From the NCBI GenBank assembly GCA_029194665.1, contig JARFXO010000003.1, positions 496,001 through 560,000 on the forward strand: 64,000 nt of DNA. Reading direction: 5' to 3'. This document shows, in pieces, positions 9,054-17,499 of the stretch. Position 1 is the first letter of the stretch; every line of letters begins with the position of its first letter. A program made the position numbers and the translations under genes. Below the pieces are notes generated by a model. That model was not told the origin of the DNA, did not search any database, and was given only the letters and a program-made list of their open reading frames with translations. The stretch is from Nitrospira sp. (GTDB lineage: Bacteria; Nitrospirota; Nitrospiria; Nitrospirales; Nitrospiraceae).

Positions 9054-9431
9054 GTCCTACGCTCGGGCCTTCTCTCGTGGAATGAAGTGAACGGTAAAAA
9101 TGCATGCGTACGCTAGCATAGGATCAGAATGTCTGTCGAGGGTAACTGCCACATCGACGGTCAAGAGTGGCCATCGAAACGAACCGATTGCGCCGGGTCG
9201 GTCGTCGAGCGATTGATCGCTGCCTGATTCCCTGTTTTGCAGGATGCCCTCGTTTGATCGGTGAGGCTCCTTAGCCTGGCAAGGTGGCTTATCAGGGAGT
9301 TGACTTGCCGCGCTGACGACGACCGAATGGGTCTTGCATAATCACTCTTTTCCCCCATCAGGAACTTTTTCTTGCCTTGTACGTCTTAGTAGTTGAACAG
9401 AGAAATTGATGGAGCTGGATCGACATCACGT
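9054..9431. other. Divergent intergenic region between carboxylase operon and ECF sigma operon
   Basis: About 380 bp without a convincing gene. A short minus-strand open frame (9161-9358) has no recognisable protein signature. The right part contains the ECF-type promoter described separately. The left part must carry the promoter of the carboxylase operon; I see no unambiguous -35/-10 pair there. Confidence 0.6.
9361..9385 (+). promoter_or_regulatory. ECF-type sigma promoter (GGAAC-N16-CGTC)
   Basis: GGAAC at 9361-9365 and CGTC at 9382-9385 are separated by 16 bases, the classical -35/-10 arrangement for group-4 sigma factors. It lies about 50 bp before ATG 9432 of an ECF sigma gene, so the sigma factor probably drives its own operon. 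No experimental support; a scan for the same bipartite motif elsewhere in the genome would define the regulon. Confidence 0.6.
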
Positions 9432-10049
9432 ATGCCTCCAGAATTGAAAGGATCCCGTACCTTGGCACAAGACGATGATCGCCGGGTGTTTGAGGAGAAG
9501 GTGACTGGCCTTCTGGATCAGGTCTACGGCGCCGCGCTTCGGTTGGCCAAAAACAGGGAGGATGCGGAGGATCTGGTGGCTGAGGCCGTCTCCAAGGCAT
9601 GGGCTTCCCGGCGTTCACTCAAAGATCCGGACAAATTTCGGTCCTGGATCTTCCGAATCTTGACGAATACGTTCATCAGCGGCTGTCGCAAACGGGCGGT
9701 CCGCTCTCAGGCCGAAACATTCGAGGAACATCGGTCCGATGCGAAGACCAGCTTCTCGCTCTTTGAAGAGCTCCACCAGCCGTTCCTGCTGTGGTGGGGA
9801 AACCCGGAGAAGGAGCTTCTCAATAAACTGCTTTCCCAAGACATCGAAAAGGCAGTGGATGCTCTTCCGGGGGTCTTCCGAATGGTGGTCGTCCTATCGG
9901 ATATGGAGGGGTTTTCGTACCAAGAGATATCCGAGATCCTCAGAGTCCCCGTAGGAACCGTCCGTTCCCGGCTGTCCAGAGGACGCGGGCTGCTTCAGAA
10001 AGCCCTATGGGACCATGCCAAAGACGCCGGACTGATCAAGTCTCGATGA
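9432..10049 (+). CDS. ECF-family RNA polymerase sigma factor
   Basis: About 205 residues. Region 2 is seen as LTGLLDQVYGAALRLAKNREDAEDLVAEAV and KFRSWIFRILTNTFI, region 4 as LPGVFRMVVVLSDMEGFSYQEISEIL with the helix-turn-helix VPVGTVRSRLSRGR. ATG 9432 is preferred to an upstream in-frame TTG (9393), which would begin almost on the promoter. A zinc-finger anti-sigma gene follows after 16 bp, forming the standard sigma/anti-sigma pair. The downstream methyltransferases and hydroxylase are the likely local regulon. The signal sensed is unknown; a CxxC/His zinc anti-sigma hints at redox or metal stress (inference). Confidence 0.9.
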   Translation: MPPELKGSRTLAQDDDRRVFEEKVTGLLDQVYGAALRLAKNREDAEDLVAEAVSKAWASRRSLKDPDKFRSWIFRILTNTFISGCRKRAVRSQAETFEEHRSDAKTSFSLFEELHQPFLLWWGNPEKELLNKLLSQDIEKAVDALPGVFRMVVVLSDMEGFSYQEISEILRVPVGTVRSRLSRGRGLLQKALWDHAKDAGLIKSR

Positions 10050-10065
10050 TGGAGCGAGGTTATTG

Positions 10066-10332
10066 ATGAAAAAGGTGAAGCCTATTGGATGTGAAGAAGC
10101 CTTAAAGCACTTGCTGGCCTATCTCGACCAGGAGGTTGGAGCAGTGACGCACCGTGAGGTGGAACAGCACCTCGAGATCTGCCGGACCTGTTTCTCGCGG
10201 GCGGAGTTTGAGCGATCACTGAAGATCCGTCTTCGAGAGGTGGGTCGGGGAACGATGCGATCCTCATTTGAGAAGCGGATCAAAACCCTCTTTGATCAGT
10301 TCACAACCAAGCAGAAGCGAGAAACGCCATGA
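10066..10332 (+). CDS. Zinc-finger anti-sigma factor (ZAS / zf-HC2 type)
   Basis: 88 residues with the zf-HC2 signature: H..HLEICRTC, i.e. HxxxCxxC, preceded by a helix typical of the N-terminal zinc domain (CEEALKHLLAYLDQEV). There is no transmembrane segment, so this is a soluble anti-sigma factor. ATG 10066 follows GGAGCGAGG; an in-frame TTG one codon earlier is less likely. It is encoded immediately after the ECF sigma factor and is expected to bind and inhibit it. Soluble ZAS proteins often sense thiol oxidation or metals through the zinc site (family knowledge). Confidence 0.85.
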   Translation: MKKVKPIGCEEALKHLLAYLDQEVGAVTHREVEQHLEICRTCFSRAEFERSLKIRLREVGRGTMRSSFEKRIKTLFDQFTTKQKRETP

Positions 10333-10430
10333 TTGCTTCGCAGGAACTTGTGCTGCCGGCCGATCGATGGAATCGGTCCGACTGTTCAATGGGCTGATTC
10401 CCGAGGGAGCCATAGGAAAGGAGACGAGTC

Positions 10431-11216
10431 ATGGTTGCATTTGTCGGAGAGAAAAAGGAGTCGATTTTCAAAGCGGTATCCGAGATGTATACCGATGTTG
10501 CCAGCCATCCAGATCGACAATTCCATTTCCCGACAGGACGCCCGGCCTGTCTGTTCGTCGGATATCCGAGCAGACAGCTGGACGCGATTCCCGAGACGGC
10601 GGTCGAATCGTTTGCTGGCGTCGGCTACCCCTTTGCCGTCAGCGCCATTCAACAGGGGGATCGGGCGTTGGATATCGGGTCCGGATCCGGCACCGATGTC
10701 CTAATCGCTTCCACCCTGGTTGGACCCAGCGGAAAAGTCTACGGACTGGACATGACAGAAGCGATGCTGTCCAAGGCCCGCGCGAATGCCGAAAAGATGG
10801 GGGCATTCCACGTTGAATTTGTGAAAGGGAACGCTGAGAAGATCCCCCTGCCCGATGCCTCCGTCGATAGTGTCACCAGCAACGGGGTGTTGAATCTCGT
10901 CCCGGATAAACCCAAGGCCTTTTCCGAAATCTTCCGCGTCCTTCGTCCTGGTGGCCGAATTCAGATCGCGGACATCGTGTTGGGCAAGCCGATCAGGCCG
11001 GAATCCAGGAACGATCCCCAGCTCTGGGCTGAGTGTATTGTAGGCGCAGTGCAGGAAGAAGACTATCTTGCCTTGGTTCGTGCGGCCGGCTTCAACAATG
11101 TCACCGTGATCGGGACGTTGGACTACTTTTCTAAGAGCGTAGACGCCGATACCCGCGAGGTGTCGGCAAAGTACGGGGCGAAGACCGTCGTGATCTCAGG
11201 CACCAAGCCGTCTTGA
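10431..11216 (+). CDS. Class I SAM-dependent methyltransferase (ArsM-like)
   Basis: 261 residues. The SAM-binding core shows ALDIGSGSGTDVLIAS (motif I), GLDMTEAMLSKAR (acidic end of strand 2), GNAEKIPLPDASVDSVTSNGVLNL and VLRPGGRIQIADIV. The overall plan and ECIVGA..EEDYLALVRAAGF resemble arsenite methyltransferases, where a cysteine sits at this position; the other ArsM cysteines are not clearly aligned, although PACLF occurs early. An arsenite or metalloid substrate is therefore only a suggestion. It has a good AAAGGAG site and lies in the ECF sigma operon. Confidence 0.75.
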   Translation: MVAFVGEKKESIFKAVSEMYTDVASHPDRQFHFPTGRPACLFVGYPSRQLDAIPETAVESFAGVGYPFAVSAIQQGDRALDIGSGSGTDVLIASTLVGPSGKVYGLDMTEAMLSKARANAEKMGAFHVEFVKGNAEKIPLPDASVDSVTSNGVLNLVPDKPKAFSEIFRVLRPGGRIQIADIVLGKPIRPESRNDPQLWAECIVGAVQEEDYLALVRAAGFNNVTVIGTLDYFSKSVDADTREVSAKYGAKTVVISGTKPS

Positions 11217-11301
11217 CGGACGGCCGCCGTGCCTTGAATGCACTCGATACGATCGAGGGGAGACCTCGAAGAGGGTCTTGCAAACACACCCAGTTCCCCG
11301 C

Positions 11302-11318
11302 ACTCCCATTATGGGAGT
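11302..11318 (+). terminator. Short near-perfect hairpin between two operon genes
   Basis: ACTCCCAT/TATGGGAGT forms an almost perfect 17-base palindrome followed by TTT, between the methyltransferase stop at 11216 and the next start at 11359. It could act as a weak terminator or mRNA stabiliser inside the operon. The T-run is short, so terminator function is uncertain. Confidence 0.35.
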
Positions 11319-11358
11319 TTCGGCGCGGCGATTCCGCGCAAGCCGACAGGAGGACAAC

Positions 11359-11646
11359 ATGATCAATGCATATCTCGAAATCACGATGAAGGTGTCTGGC
11401 GTGGATCGCGCGAAGGCCGGCGCGGTGTACTCGAAGTACAAACCACCGTTTCTCGCGACGATTCCTGGTGCGGAATCCAAGGAGCTGCTTCTCCGTGAAG
11501 AGGATGTGCAGGTGCTTCACGGATTCGATTCACGCGCTTCGGCAGAAAGCTACCTGAAGAGCGCGCTGTTCGGCAACGATGTTGTGAGAGAGTTGAAGCC
11601 CTACCTCTTGGCGGATCCAGAGGTCCGGGTTTACGAACGGCAATAG
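11359..11646 (+). CDS. Small protein with dimeric alpha/beta-barrel (ABM-like) appearance
   Basis: 95 residues: MINAYLEITMKVSG...AGAVYSKYKPPFLATIPGAESKELLLREEDVQVLHGFDSRASAESYLKS. The alternation of beta-strands and the FDSRASAESYL helix match the antibiotic-biosynthesis-monooxygenase/YCII type ferredoxin-like barrel, but no catalytic residue can be assigned. ATG 11359 lies behind ACAGGAGGACAAC, a strong ribosome site, and is chosen over an ATG at 11278. It sits between two methyltransferases in the ECF operon, so a role in the same stress response is likely; the function is unknown. Confidence 0.7.
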   Translation: MINAYLEITMKVSGVDRAKAGAVYSKYKPPFLATIPGAESKELLLREEDVQVLHGFDSRASAESYLKSALFGNDVVRELKPYLLADPEVRVYERQ

Positions 11647-11662
11647 AACGCGCTCTTCAAGA

Positions 11663-11732
11663 ATACGACCGAACAACCGGTTGCAGCGGACGGCGCTGTG
11701 CGCCGCCGATGAGCCGAGATGTTCGGTCGTAT
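11663..11732. repeat. 70-bp nested inverted repeat (large stem-loop)
   Basis: ATACGACCGAACA (11663-11675) and TGTTCGGTCGTAT (11720-11732) are perfect 13-base inverted copies. Inside lies a second hairpin CGGCGC-TGT-GCGCCG (11691-11705). It stands between two genes of the ECF operon, 33 bp before ATG 11765. It could be an mRNA processing or stabilising structure, or a small inserted element. Confidence 0.75.
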
Positions 11733-11764
11733 GAACTCCGTGATCAATTGAGAGGAGAATCATC

Positions 11765-12580
11765 ATGAATTCAAATCAAGCATTGTGGGAAAAGGGCGAC
11801 TTTACTCAGATTGCGGCCAGCATGCGTGAAAGTGGGGAGGCGTTGGTGAGAAATCTCGGGGTCGCAAAGGGGATGAAAGTGTTGGATCTTGGCTGTGGTG
11901 ATGGGAATACTGCTTTGCCGGCGGCCAAGCTCGGAGCGGACGTTCTCGGCGTGGATATCGCCAGAAATCTCGTGGCAGCGGGGAACCGACGGGCACAAGA
12001 GCACGGCCTGACGAATTGCCGATTTCAGGAAGGCGATGCAACCAACCTGCAAGGTCTCGCGGATCACACCTTTGACCTTGTGGTGAGCATCTTTGGCGCC
12101 ATGTTCGCCCCGAAGCCGTTCGATGTGGCCAAGGAGATGGTACGCGTGACGAAGCCAGGTGGTCGGATCGTGATGGGGAACTGGATTCCCAATGATCCCA
12201 CTTTGATCGCACAAATCTTGAAAATTAGCGCCTCGTACTCGCCGCCACCGCCGGAAGGATTCGTCAGTCCGATGACGTGGGGGATCGAGGCCAACGCAAT
12301 CGAGCGATTTACCAAGGCAGGGGTTGCCCAAGAGAAGATTTCCTTCGTCCGGGACACCTATACCTTTAATTATCCCGGCAGGCCCTCGGCGTTCGTCCAG
12401 GCTTTCAGACAATACTACGGGCCCACGATGAACGCCTTCGAAGCAGCGGACAAGAGCGGCCGAGGCGGTGATCTGTTGAAGGAGTTGGAGACACTCTTCG
12501 CGGACCACAATACCAGTCCGCAGAAGGATAGTACTTCGATTCCTGCAACGTTCTTGCGTGTGACGGTGGGGGTGAGCTGA
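11765..12580 (+). CDS. Class I SAM-dependent methyltransferase
   Basis: 271 residues with a complete SAM-binding core: VLDLGCGDGNTALPAA (motif I), GVDIARNLVAAG, FQEGDATNLQGLADHTFDLVVSIFGAMFAP and VRVTKPGGRIVMGNWIP. It is distinct from the upstream ArsM-like enzyme and resembles UbiE/MenG-like small-molecule methyltransferases in length. Start ATG 11765 follows GAGAGGAGAATCATC. It belongs to the ECF operon, separated from the previous gene by a large stem-loop. The C-terminal ~100 residues probably determine the substrate, which cannot be named. Confidence 0.8.
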   Translation: MNSNQALWEKGDFTQIAASMRESGEALVRNLGVAKGMKVLDLGCGDGNTALPAAKLGADVLGVDIARNLVAAGNRRAQEHGLTNCRFQEGDATNLQGLADHTFDLVVSIFGAMFAPKPFDVAKEMVRVTKPGGRIVMGNWIPNDPTLIAQILKISASYSPPPPEGFVSPMTWGIEANAIERFTKAGVAQEKISFVRDTYTFNYPGRPSAFVQAFRQYYGPTMNAFEAADKSGRGGDLLKELETLFADHNTSPQKDSTSIPATFLRVTVGVS

Positions 12581-12613
12581 GCCGGGCGCTGTTCAACTGA
12601 CAAGGAGCATTCG

Positions 12614-13474
12614 ATGACCACGCAAGACACAATCCGCATTGGATCGTACCTGTCGGTGCTCATTCTGATGGCGCTGTGGGAGCTGATGGCGCCGCGAAGG
12701 CCGCTCACGGTTTCGAAGCTCTATAGATGGGGCGGGAATCTGACGATCGTTGCGCTGAATACTGTTATTGCCAGACTCTTGTTCATGGGCGGGGCCGTCT
12801 CTGTAGCAGTGGCGACACAGGACTGGGGATGGGGGCTGCTGTATCTTGTCGAAGGACCGGTGTGGCTTGAGACGGCCACGGCAATCCTAGCGCTCGATTT
12901 TATCATCTACTGGCAACATCGGCTCTTCCATAGCGTACCGCTGCTCTGGCGGTTCCACATGGTGCATCATTCCGATCTGGATTTGGATGTGACGAGCGGC
13001 GTTCGGTTTCATCCAGTGGAAATCATGCTGTCATTGGTAGTGAAAACGATGGCGGTCATGGCCGTAGGCGCATCGCCGTTCGCCGTGGTGATCTTTGAGG
13101 TCGTCCTGAACGCGACCTCGCTTTTCAACCACAGCAACGTGGCGATGCCTCAGGGTCTTGAACGCTTACTCCGCTGGGTGGTGGTGACTCCGGACATGCA
13201 TCGTGTTCATCATTCTCAGGACGTGCCCGAGACAAACAGTAACTACGGATTCAACGTGTCGTGGTGGGATCGATCGTTCGGTACCTATTGTCCCGCGCCC
13301 GCGTTAGGTCACCTAGGCATGAACATCGGACTTGAATATCTCGGCCCTACCGTCTGCTTGAACCTCTTCAGGATGCTGCGCCTTCCGTTCGTCACCACCC
13401 TGGGACGGCACACAAGACAACCGTCAGTACCGTACGAACGAGAATGGCGAAGCCATTCCTGCCTGAGAAATTGA
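12614..13474 (+). CDS. Sterol desaturase / fatty acid hydroxylase family protein
   Basis: 286 residues, integral membrane, with the histidine clusters of the family: HRLFH, HMVHH and HRVHHS, expected to bind a di-iron centre on the cytoplasmic face. Several hydrophobic stretches (LSVLILMALWELM, IVALNTVIARLLFMGGAVSVAV, EIMLSLVVKTMAVMAVG, FAVVIFEVVLNATSLF) flank them. Family members hydroxylate or desaturate sterols, fatty acids, carotenoids or hopanoid-like lipids. As the last gene of the ECF sigma operon it suggests that the stress response includes membrane lipid modification (inference). ATG 12614 follows CAAGGAG. Confidence 0.85.
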   Translation: MTTQDTIRIGSYLSVLILMALWELMAPRRPLTVSKLYRWGGNLTIVALNTVIARLLFMGGAVSVAVATQDWGWGLLYLVEGPVWLETATAILALDFIIYWQHRLFHSVPLLWRFHMVHHSDLDLDVTSGVRFHPVEIMLSLVVKTMAVMAVGASPFAVVIFEVVLNATSLFNHSNVAMPQGLERLLRWVVVTPDMHRVHHSQDVPETNSNYGFNVSWWDRSFGTYCPAPALGHLGMNIGLEYLGPTVCLNLFRMLRLPFVTTLGRHTRQPSVPYEREWRSHSCLRN

Positions 13475-14369
13475 GTTTGCCCTCATCTAGGACTCCCGCA
13501 TCGTTGTCAGTGCGGTAGGGGAAAGCCAGAAGCGGTTCGCTTGGTCGATTGCTGGCTCATGCGGACCGGTACGGTTCGAAACGTGGAACGATAGTCTGGG
13601 GTATCTCGCGCAGCGGGACAATGGTTCGAGATAGGGCCTAGCCTTTGTCGTCGATGTTATGCGAATCTCGCACTACATCAGGGCTGACGATCGACATCTG
13701 GTACCTTCCCGCCGGCATCATCCGAGTCGTTTCGGGAATTGTCGACGACGAGATCTCGGTATCCTTCAGTAAAATCCTTGGTCCTGGTTCATGCGCGACA
13801 CGTTGAGCAAGGTGTTTGCCTGACATGGCGACGCGCGAAATCATGAAGGCCTTTCTAAAAGGAATGGCAGACAACTGGATACAAGGCGAAACGTCGTGTG
13901 TGTCACAATTACACAGGTGCGCCAAAAATAACCAGCCCGACTAGTGACTGCGGAATGAATAGAGGGTTATCCGAATCCTCTTGATCTGTTTCTCACCCTT
14001 CTTGTTGAGCAGAAGCCGTTACCGGCTGCCATTCTTGCTGTCGTTGTAGATACGCCATCCCAGGCTAGGTCGGATGTTTGCGTTCACAAGATGCCTGCCC
14101 TTCCCTCTGCATAACGAGTTAGAACAGGAGTCGGTTCGACTGATCATCGGGGAGGGATCGTAATTTGCTAGGCATCGACGCCGAGGAGCGGTGACGCACG
14201 CTGACAATTGACGTGAATTTGTCCCAGGTACGCATGACGCTTTAAATCCTGTCTGATCTCACTCTTGTGCGGTATACGGGAGAGTGCGAATTAGTGTTAC
14301 AAAATTCAAAAGCGGCGTCCCTTTCACTGTTTTGATCATAAAGACCAGGCAGCTCAGACGGTGAGTATA
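13475..14369. other. ~890 bp without a convincing gene
   Basis: Open frames here, such as a 95-codon minus-strand frame at 13638-13925, have no ribosome binding site of note and no recognisable motif. I see no tRNA, CRISPR or insertion sequence. The right end must contain the promoter of the polyferredoxin gene. It may hold decayed sequence. Confidence 0.5.
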
Positions 14370-15653
14370 ATGAACCAGGTTGCGACGGAAATGAGTCCTC
14401 CCCTTCAGCTTATTACTGTTGATAGACGGAGCCCTTCACGAGACTCAGCCGCATCATGTAAGGTTTCCGCTCCCGGGGACCTGCCGATGACGAGACGGCA
14501 TAAGTACCGGATGATCGCGTTGGCGCTTGTGCACGTCTACATCGCATTCCATATGGTTGCTTGGCACATCTTCGGGGTACAGATCTGGGGCAAGACGGCC
14601 ATGATGGGAGTCCCGTCGCTTGCGAATGGGACCATCAATGCAGCCTCGATCATGGTACTCCTGATCTTAGGATCGATTTTTATTTTTGGACGTGGCTTTT
14701 GTGGGTGGGTCTGCCACATGCGGGGGGCGATCGAATTTGCGGATTGGGTTCTTCTCAAGCTGAAGGTCCGTCGCTACTTGGAGATAAGGAACAAGAACGT
14801 GCTCATCAATACTCCCCATCGCTGGCTGCTCAGAATTGGAGCCTTGTTTGTGCTCTTATTGCCGGTCATTGTTTTGATCCACAACACGGGATTTCAGACG
14901 AAAGTGAGCCCGATGACGCCCCCACCGCTCGCCGATCTACCGGGCTATGAAGGCAAGGCATTTGCCAAAGCCGCCTGGTTCAACTTTGATATCAGCCCAA
15001 CCTGGCACGATTTCTTTATTGCGTTTGGCTTTGCCGTGTTCATTCAATTCACCATGAGCATCGTCCTCAACCTTCGCTATGGACATGGCGCGTTTTGCCG
15101 GATACTTTGCCCCTACGTCACGATCATGGTGCCTCTCATGAATCGGTCTCCGTTTCAAGCGAAGATTACTCGTGTCGCTCAGTGTGTAGGGTGTCGGGAT
15201 TGTAGCAATGCCTGCCCGCAGGGAATCGATGTGAGTCGTGAAATTTGGCATTTTGATGGAAAAGTCACGAATCTCGAATGCATCAAGTGCTATGCCTGCA
15301 TCGACGCATGCGACGACAATGTGTTGAGGGATACCTCACTGCCGGCGGTTCCCCAAACTGATCGGCTGAAGCCGTACGAAAAGCGTCCCTGGCAGCAGGA
15401 GATGGTGCGAAAAGACGGATTGCTCAGCAATAGCCGGCACATGCAGGTGTTCGAGCCGTTGGGTCCGATTGCCGATTTCTCATCGCTTCTTGTCGCCCTA
15501 GCGTGCGGAGGTCTCACTTCGCGCTTTGGAGGATTTTGGTTCTATCCAGGCGCAATCCTGTCTTTCATCGCATTTCGAGAGTGTTGCCTGTATCTGATGA
15601 AATGGTCCTCGCAGATCAGGGCAAGGTTAGCAGCCGCGGCCGGTAAAGCATGA
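14370..15653 (+). CDS. Membrane-bound polyferredoxin (NapH/CcoG/NosR-C-terminal type)
   Basis: About 427 residues with transmembrane helices at both ends of the FeS region. Cysteine motifs in order are GRGFCGWVCHMRG and FCRILCPYVTIM, which are paired CxxxC motifs typical of NapH/NosR/CcoG membrane parts, then two ferredoxin clusters: CVGCRDCSNACPQ and CIKCYACIDACDDN. The protein should pass electrons across or along the membrane between a quinol or ferredoxin pool and an acceptor. It lacks the RdxA/CcoG C-terminal immunoglobulin-like domain. An in-frame GTG at 14361 is an alternative start. A tiny membrane protein gene follows after 32 bp. Confidence 0.85.
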   Translation: MNQVATEMSPPLQLITVDRRSPSRDSAASCKVSAPGDLPMTRRHKYRMIALALVHVYIAFHMVAWHIFGVQIWGKTAMMGVPSLANGTINAASIMVLLILGSIFIFGRGFCGWVCHMRGAIEFADWVLLKLKVRRYLEIRNKNVLINTPHRWLLRIGALFVLLLPVIVLIHNTGFQTKVSPMTPPPLADLPGYEGKAFAKAAWFNFDISPTWHDFFIAFGFAVFIQFTMSIVLNLRYGHGAFCRILCPYVTIMVPLMNRSPFQAKITRVAQCVGCRDCSNACPQGIDVSREIWHFDGKVTNLECIKCYACIDACDDNVLRDTSLPAVPQTDRLKPYEKRPWQQEMVRKDGLLSNSRHMQVFEPLGPIADFSSLLVALACGGLTSRFGGFWFYPGAILSFIAFRECCLYLMKWSSQIRARLAAAAGKA

Positions 15654-15685
15654 GATCTGGTTCATGAACAAAGGAAGGAACATAT

Positions 15686-15865
15686 ATGGCGACTGACTCC
15701 CGAACAAAAGCCTATCTGGGAACGGTTGGAGAATTTATCCAGTTCGTCGGCGAAAGAAAATCTTACTGGCTGGCACCTGTTATCTTCGCTCTGTTGCTAC
15801 TGGCGGCACTGGGATTCTTTCTTGAAGGAAGCGTGCTCGCACCGGCGATTTATTCAATTTTCTAG
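15686..15865 (+). CDS. DUF5989 family mini membrane protein
   Basis: 59 residues, preceded by AAGGAAGGAA. The pattern EFIQFVGERKSYWLAPVIFALLLLAALGFFLEGSVLAPAIYSIF matches the DUF5989 consensus, in which an amphipathic EFL-F---RK-WWL segment leads into one transmembrane helix and the protein ends in APFIYTLF-like residues. In other genomes DUF5989 proteins sit next to carbamoyltransferases or SGNH hydrolases; here an SGNH hydrolase starts 120 bp downstream, in line with that association (established context, inferred function). Confidence 0.75.
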   Translation: MATDSRTKAYLGTVGEFIQFVGERKSYWLAPVIFALLLLAALGFFLEGSVLAPAIYSIF

Positions 15866-15984
15866 TCCAAATGAGTCTAACTTCCTATCGCGTCAGGCGG
15901 CAAGTTAACCCGGCGCGATGGAAGTTTTTGTAGGAAACACGGTCCCGCACATCTGACAATCATTTTATCGTGTTGGAGGAGTCG

Positions 15985-17328
15985 ATGCTGGAAGTTCAGG
16001 ACGTTCAGCGTAACCTGGCAAGAATACGAATGCGGGGCCGGTTATTTTGGTCGGTCTTGATTGGCGGTTTCTTGCTCGCCATCATTCTCGTTCCGACTCA
16101 CTATGCCGCGGCGAAGGTGGCAGGCTTTCTGTGGGTCATCGTGAGCATCGCGACCTGGATGTCTCCGATGATGAATCATTGCCCTAGCTGTCACAAACCA
16201 TTTGTTGAAGGATGGTTCCCCTCAGGTTTGATCGTGATCACCTGTGCGAACTGTGGCATCCAGCTTGACAAAAGGCCTGAGAGCATGCCTCTACTCGTGG
16301 CACCGAGCTCCCTTCTCAATTCACCTGATGAACAAGCGCAACGAGCGCTCATTCGAAGAGTAGGAAAGCTAACGCTAAGAGTAGCTGTTTTCGGCGCAAT
16401 CTTCTTCCTTGCTGGAGAGCTCACGCTTCGACTGGTGTTTTGGGAAGGGGCATCTTTTAGTGCGCATAAGGGTCCGATCGTTCAGCGGCTTGAAAAGGAT
16501 GTCAAATTCAATCGATTCGATGGCCCTTCCAGAGGGCCGGAGCCGGCTGGTCCAAAACAGGCTAATGACATAAGAATTTTGATCCAGGGCGACTCAATCA
16601 CCTGGGGGCAGGGCGTGAGGAACGAGGAGCGCCTGTTCTCAAACCGGCTGCTCACTCGACTTCGAGAGACCAACGTGCCGGTTGATATGGCGGTATTAGC
16701 CCGGCCCGGTAGGGAGATTGACGAGCATGTCCAGCAGCTGAAGAAATGGGGCTACGAGTTACAGCCCGATGTCATAATCTATCAATGGTACATCAATGAC
16801 ATTGAACTGGAAAGGGAGCATCGGCCGCGGAGGGACAGGCTCTGGCGGCATTTGTGTTTTCATTCCATCCTGCAAAAGTATTCTTATTTGTGGTTCTTCA
16901 TGGATTTCAGCCTCGATACGTTACTTCCTTCTTCTACTCTCCCATACGAAATCTACATGTCTAGTCATTTCAAAGAGGATAGCGCTGGTTGGCTATTATT
17001 CGAACGATATTTTTCGGATTGGACTATGTTGGCGAAGGAGCTGGCACCCCGTGTCATTGTGACTCTGTACCCGCATATGTCATTGAAGGCCGGAGCTCCT
17101 CCGGTTATGCGGCCAGAAATCGCGGATATCCACACGAGGATGTTGTCACTCTGCAGGGCGCAAAACCTGATCTGCGTGGATTTGTCAACTTCAATAGCCA
17201 AGTTCGATGATTCTCGGGCCGTTAAAACAGGTCCATTTGACAATCATCCAAGTGTCGCGGTACATGATCTGATTGCCGATGCCCTATATGAAATACTCGA
17301 AGACGGCAATGTCAAGGTAGCGAATTGA
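15985..17328 (+). CDS. Membrane zinc-ribbon / SGNH hydrolase fusion
   Basis: 447 residues. An N-terminal part has two hydrophobic segments (LFWSVLIGGFLLAIILVP, VAGFLWVIVSIATWMSPM), then a zinc ribbon CPSCHKPF...CANCGIQL, a third hydrophobic segment (VAVFGAIFFLAGELTLRLVF) and an SGNH/GDSL hydrolase domain with block I GDSITWGQG and the C-terminal DNHPSVAVHDLIA carrying the catalytic Asp/His. ATG 15985 follows GGAGGA; GTG at 15970 is less likely. Such SGNH enzymes act on acyl or acetyl groups of cell-surface glycans; the substrate here is unknown. It is paired with a DUF5989 gene. Confidence 0.8.
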   Translation: MLEVQDVQRNLARIRMRGRLFWSVLIGGFLLAIILVPTHYAAAKVAGFLWVIVSIATWMSPMMNHCPSCHKPFVEGWFPSGLIVITCANCGIQLDKRPESMPLLVAPSSLLNSPDEQAQRALIRRVGKLTLRVAVFGAIFFLAGELTLRLVFWEGASFSAHKGPIVQRLEKDVKFNRFDGPSRGPEPAGPKQANDIRILIQGDSITWGQGVRNEERLFSNRLLTRLRETNVPVDMAVLARPGREIDEHVQQLKKWGYELQPDVIIYQWYINDIELEREHRPRRDRLWRHLCFHSILQKYSYLWFFMDFSLDTLLPSSTLPYEIYMSSHFKEDSAGWLLFERYFSDWTMLAKELAPRVIVTLYPHMSLKAGAPPVMRPEIADIHTRMLSLCRAQNLICVDLSTSIAKFDDSRAVKTGPFDNHPSVAVHDLIADALYEILEDGNVKVAN

Positions 17329-17499
17329 CGACCGACTTGCCGCACAATTGGTGAGTCGACAAGGAAAACAGCTCCAGGCGTATTCGCGTGGATGAATTCA
17401 GCTCATATACTCGCCAGGAAGCGGGAACAGTTTGATCGAACGCTTGTAACACGATTGAACCATCCAACTCATTGGACCCAAACCATTTCCACCGCCTTG

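Noticed and set aside
13638..13925. 95-codon minus-strand frame in a long gap
   Set aside because: No ribosome site, no hydrophobic or motif structure; composition looks random.
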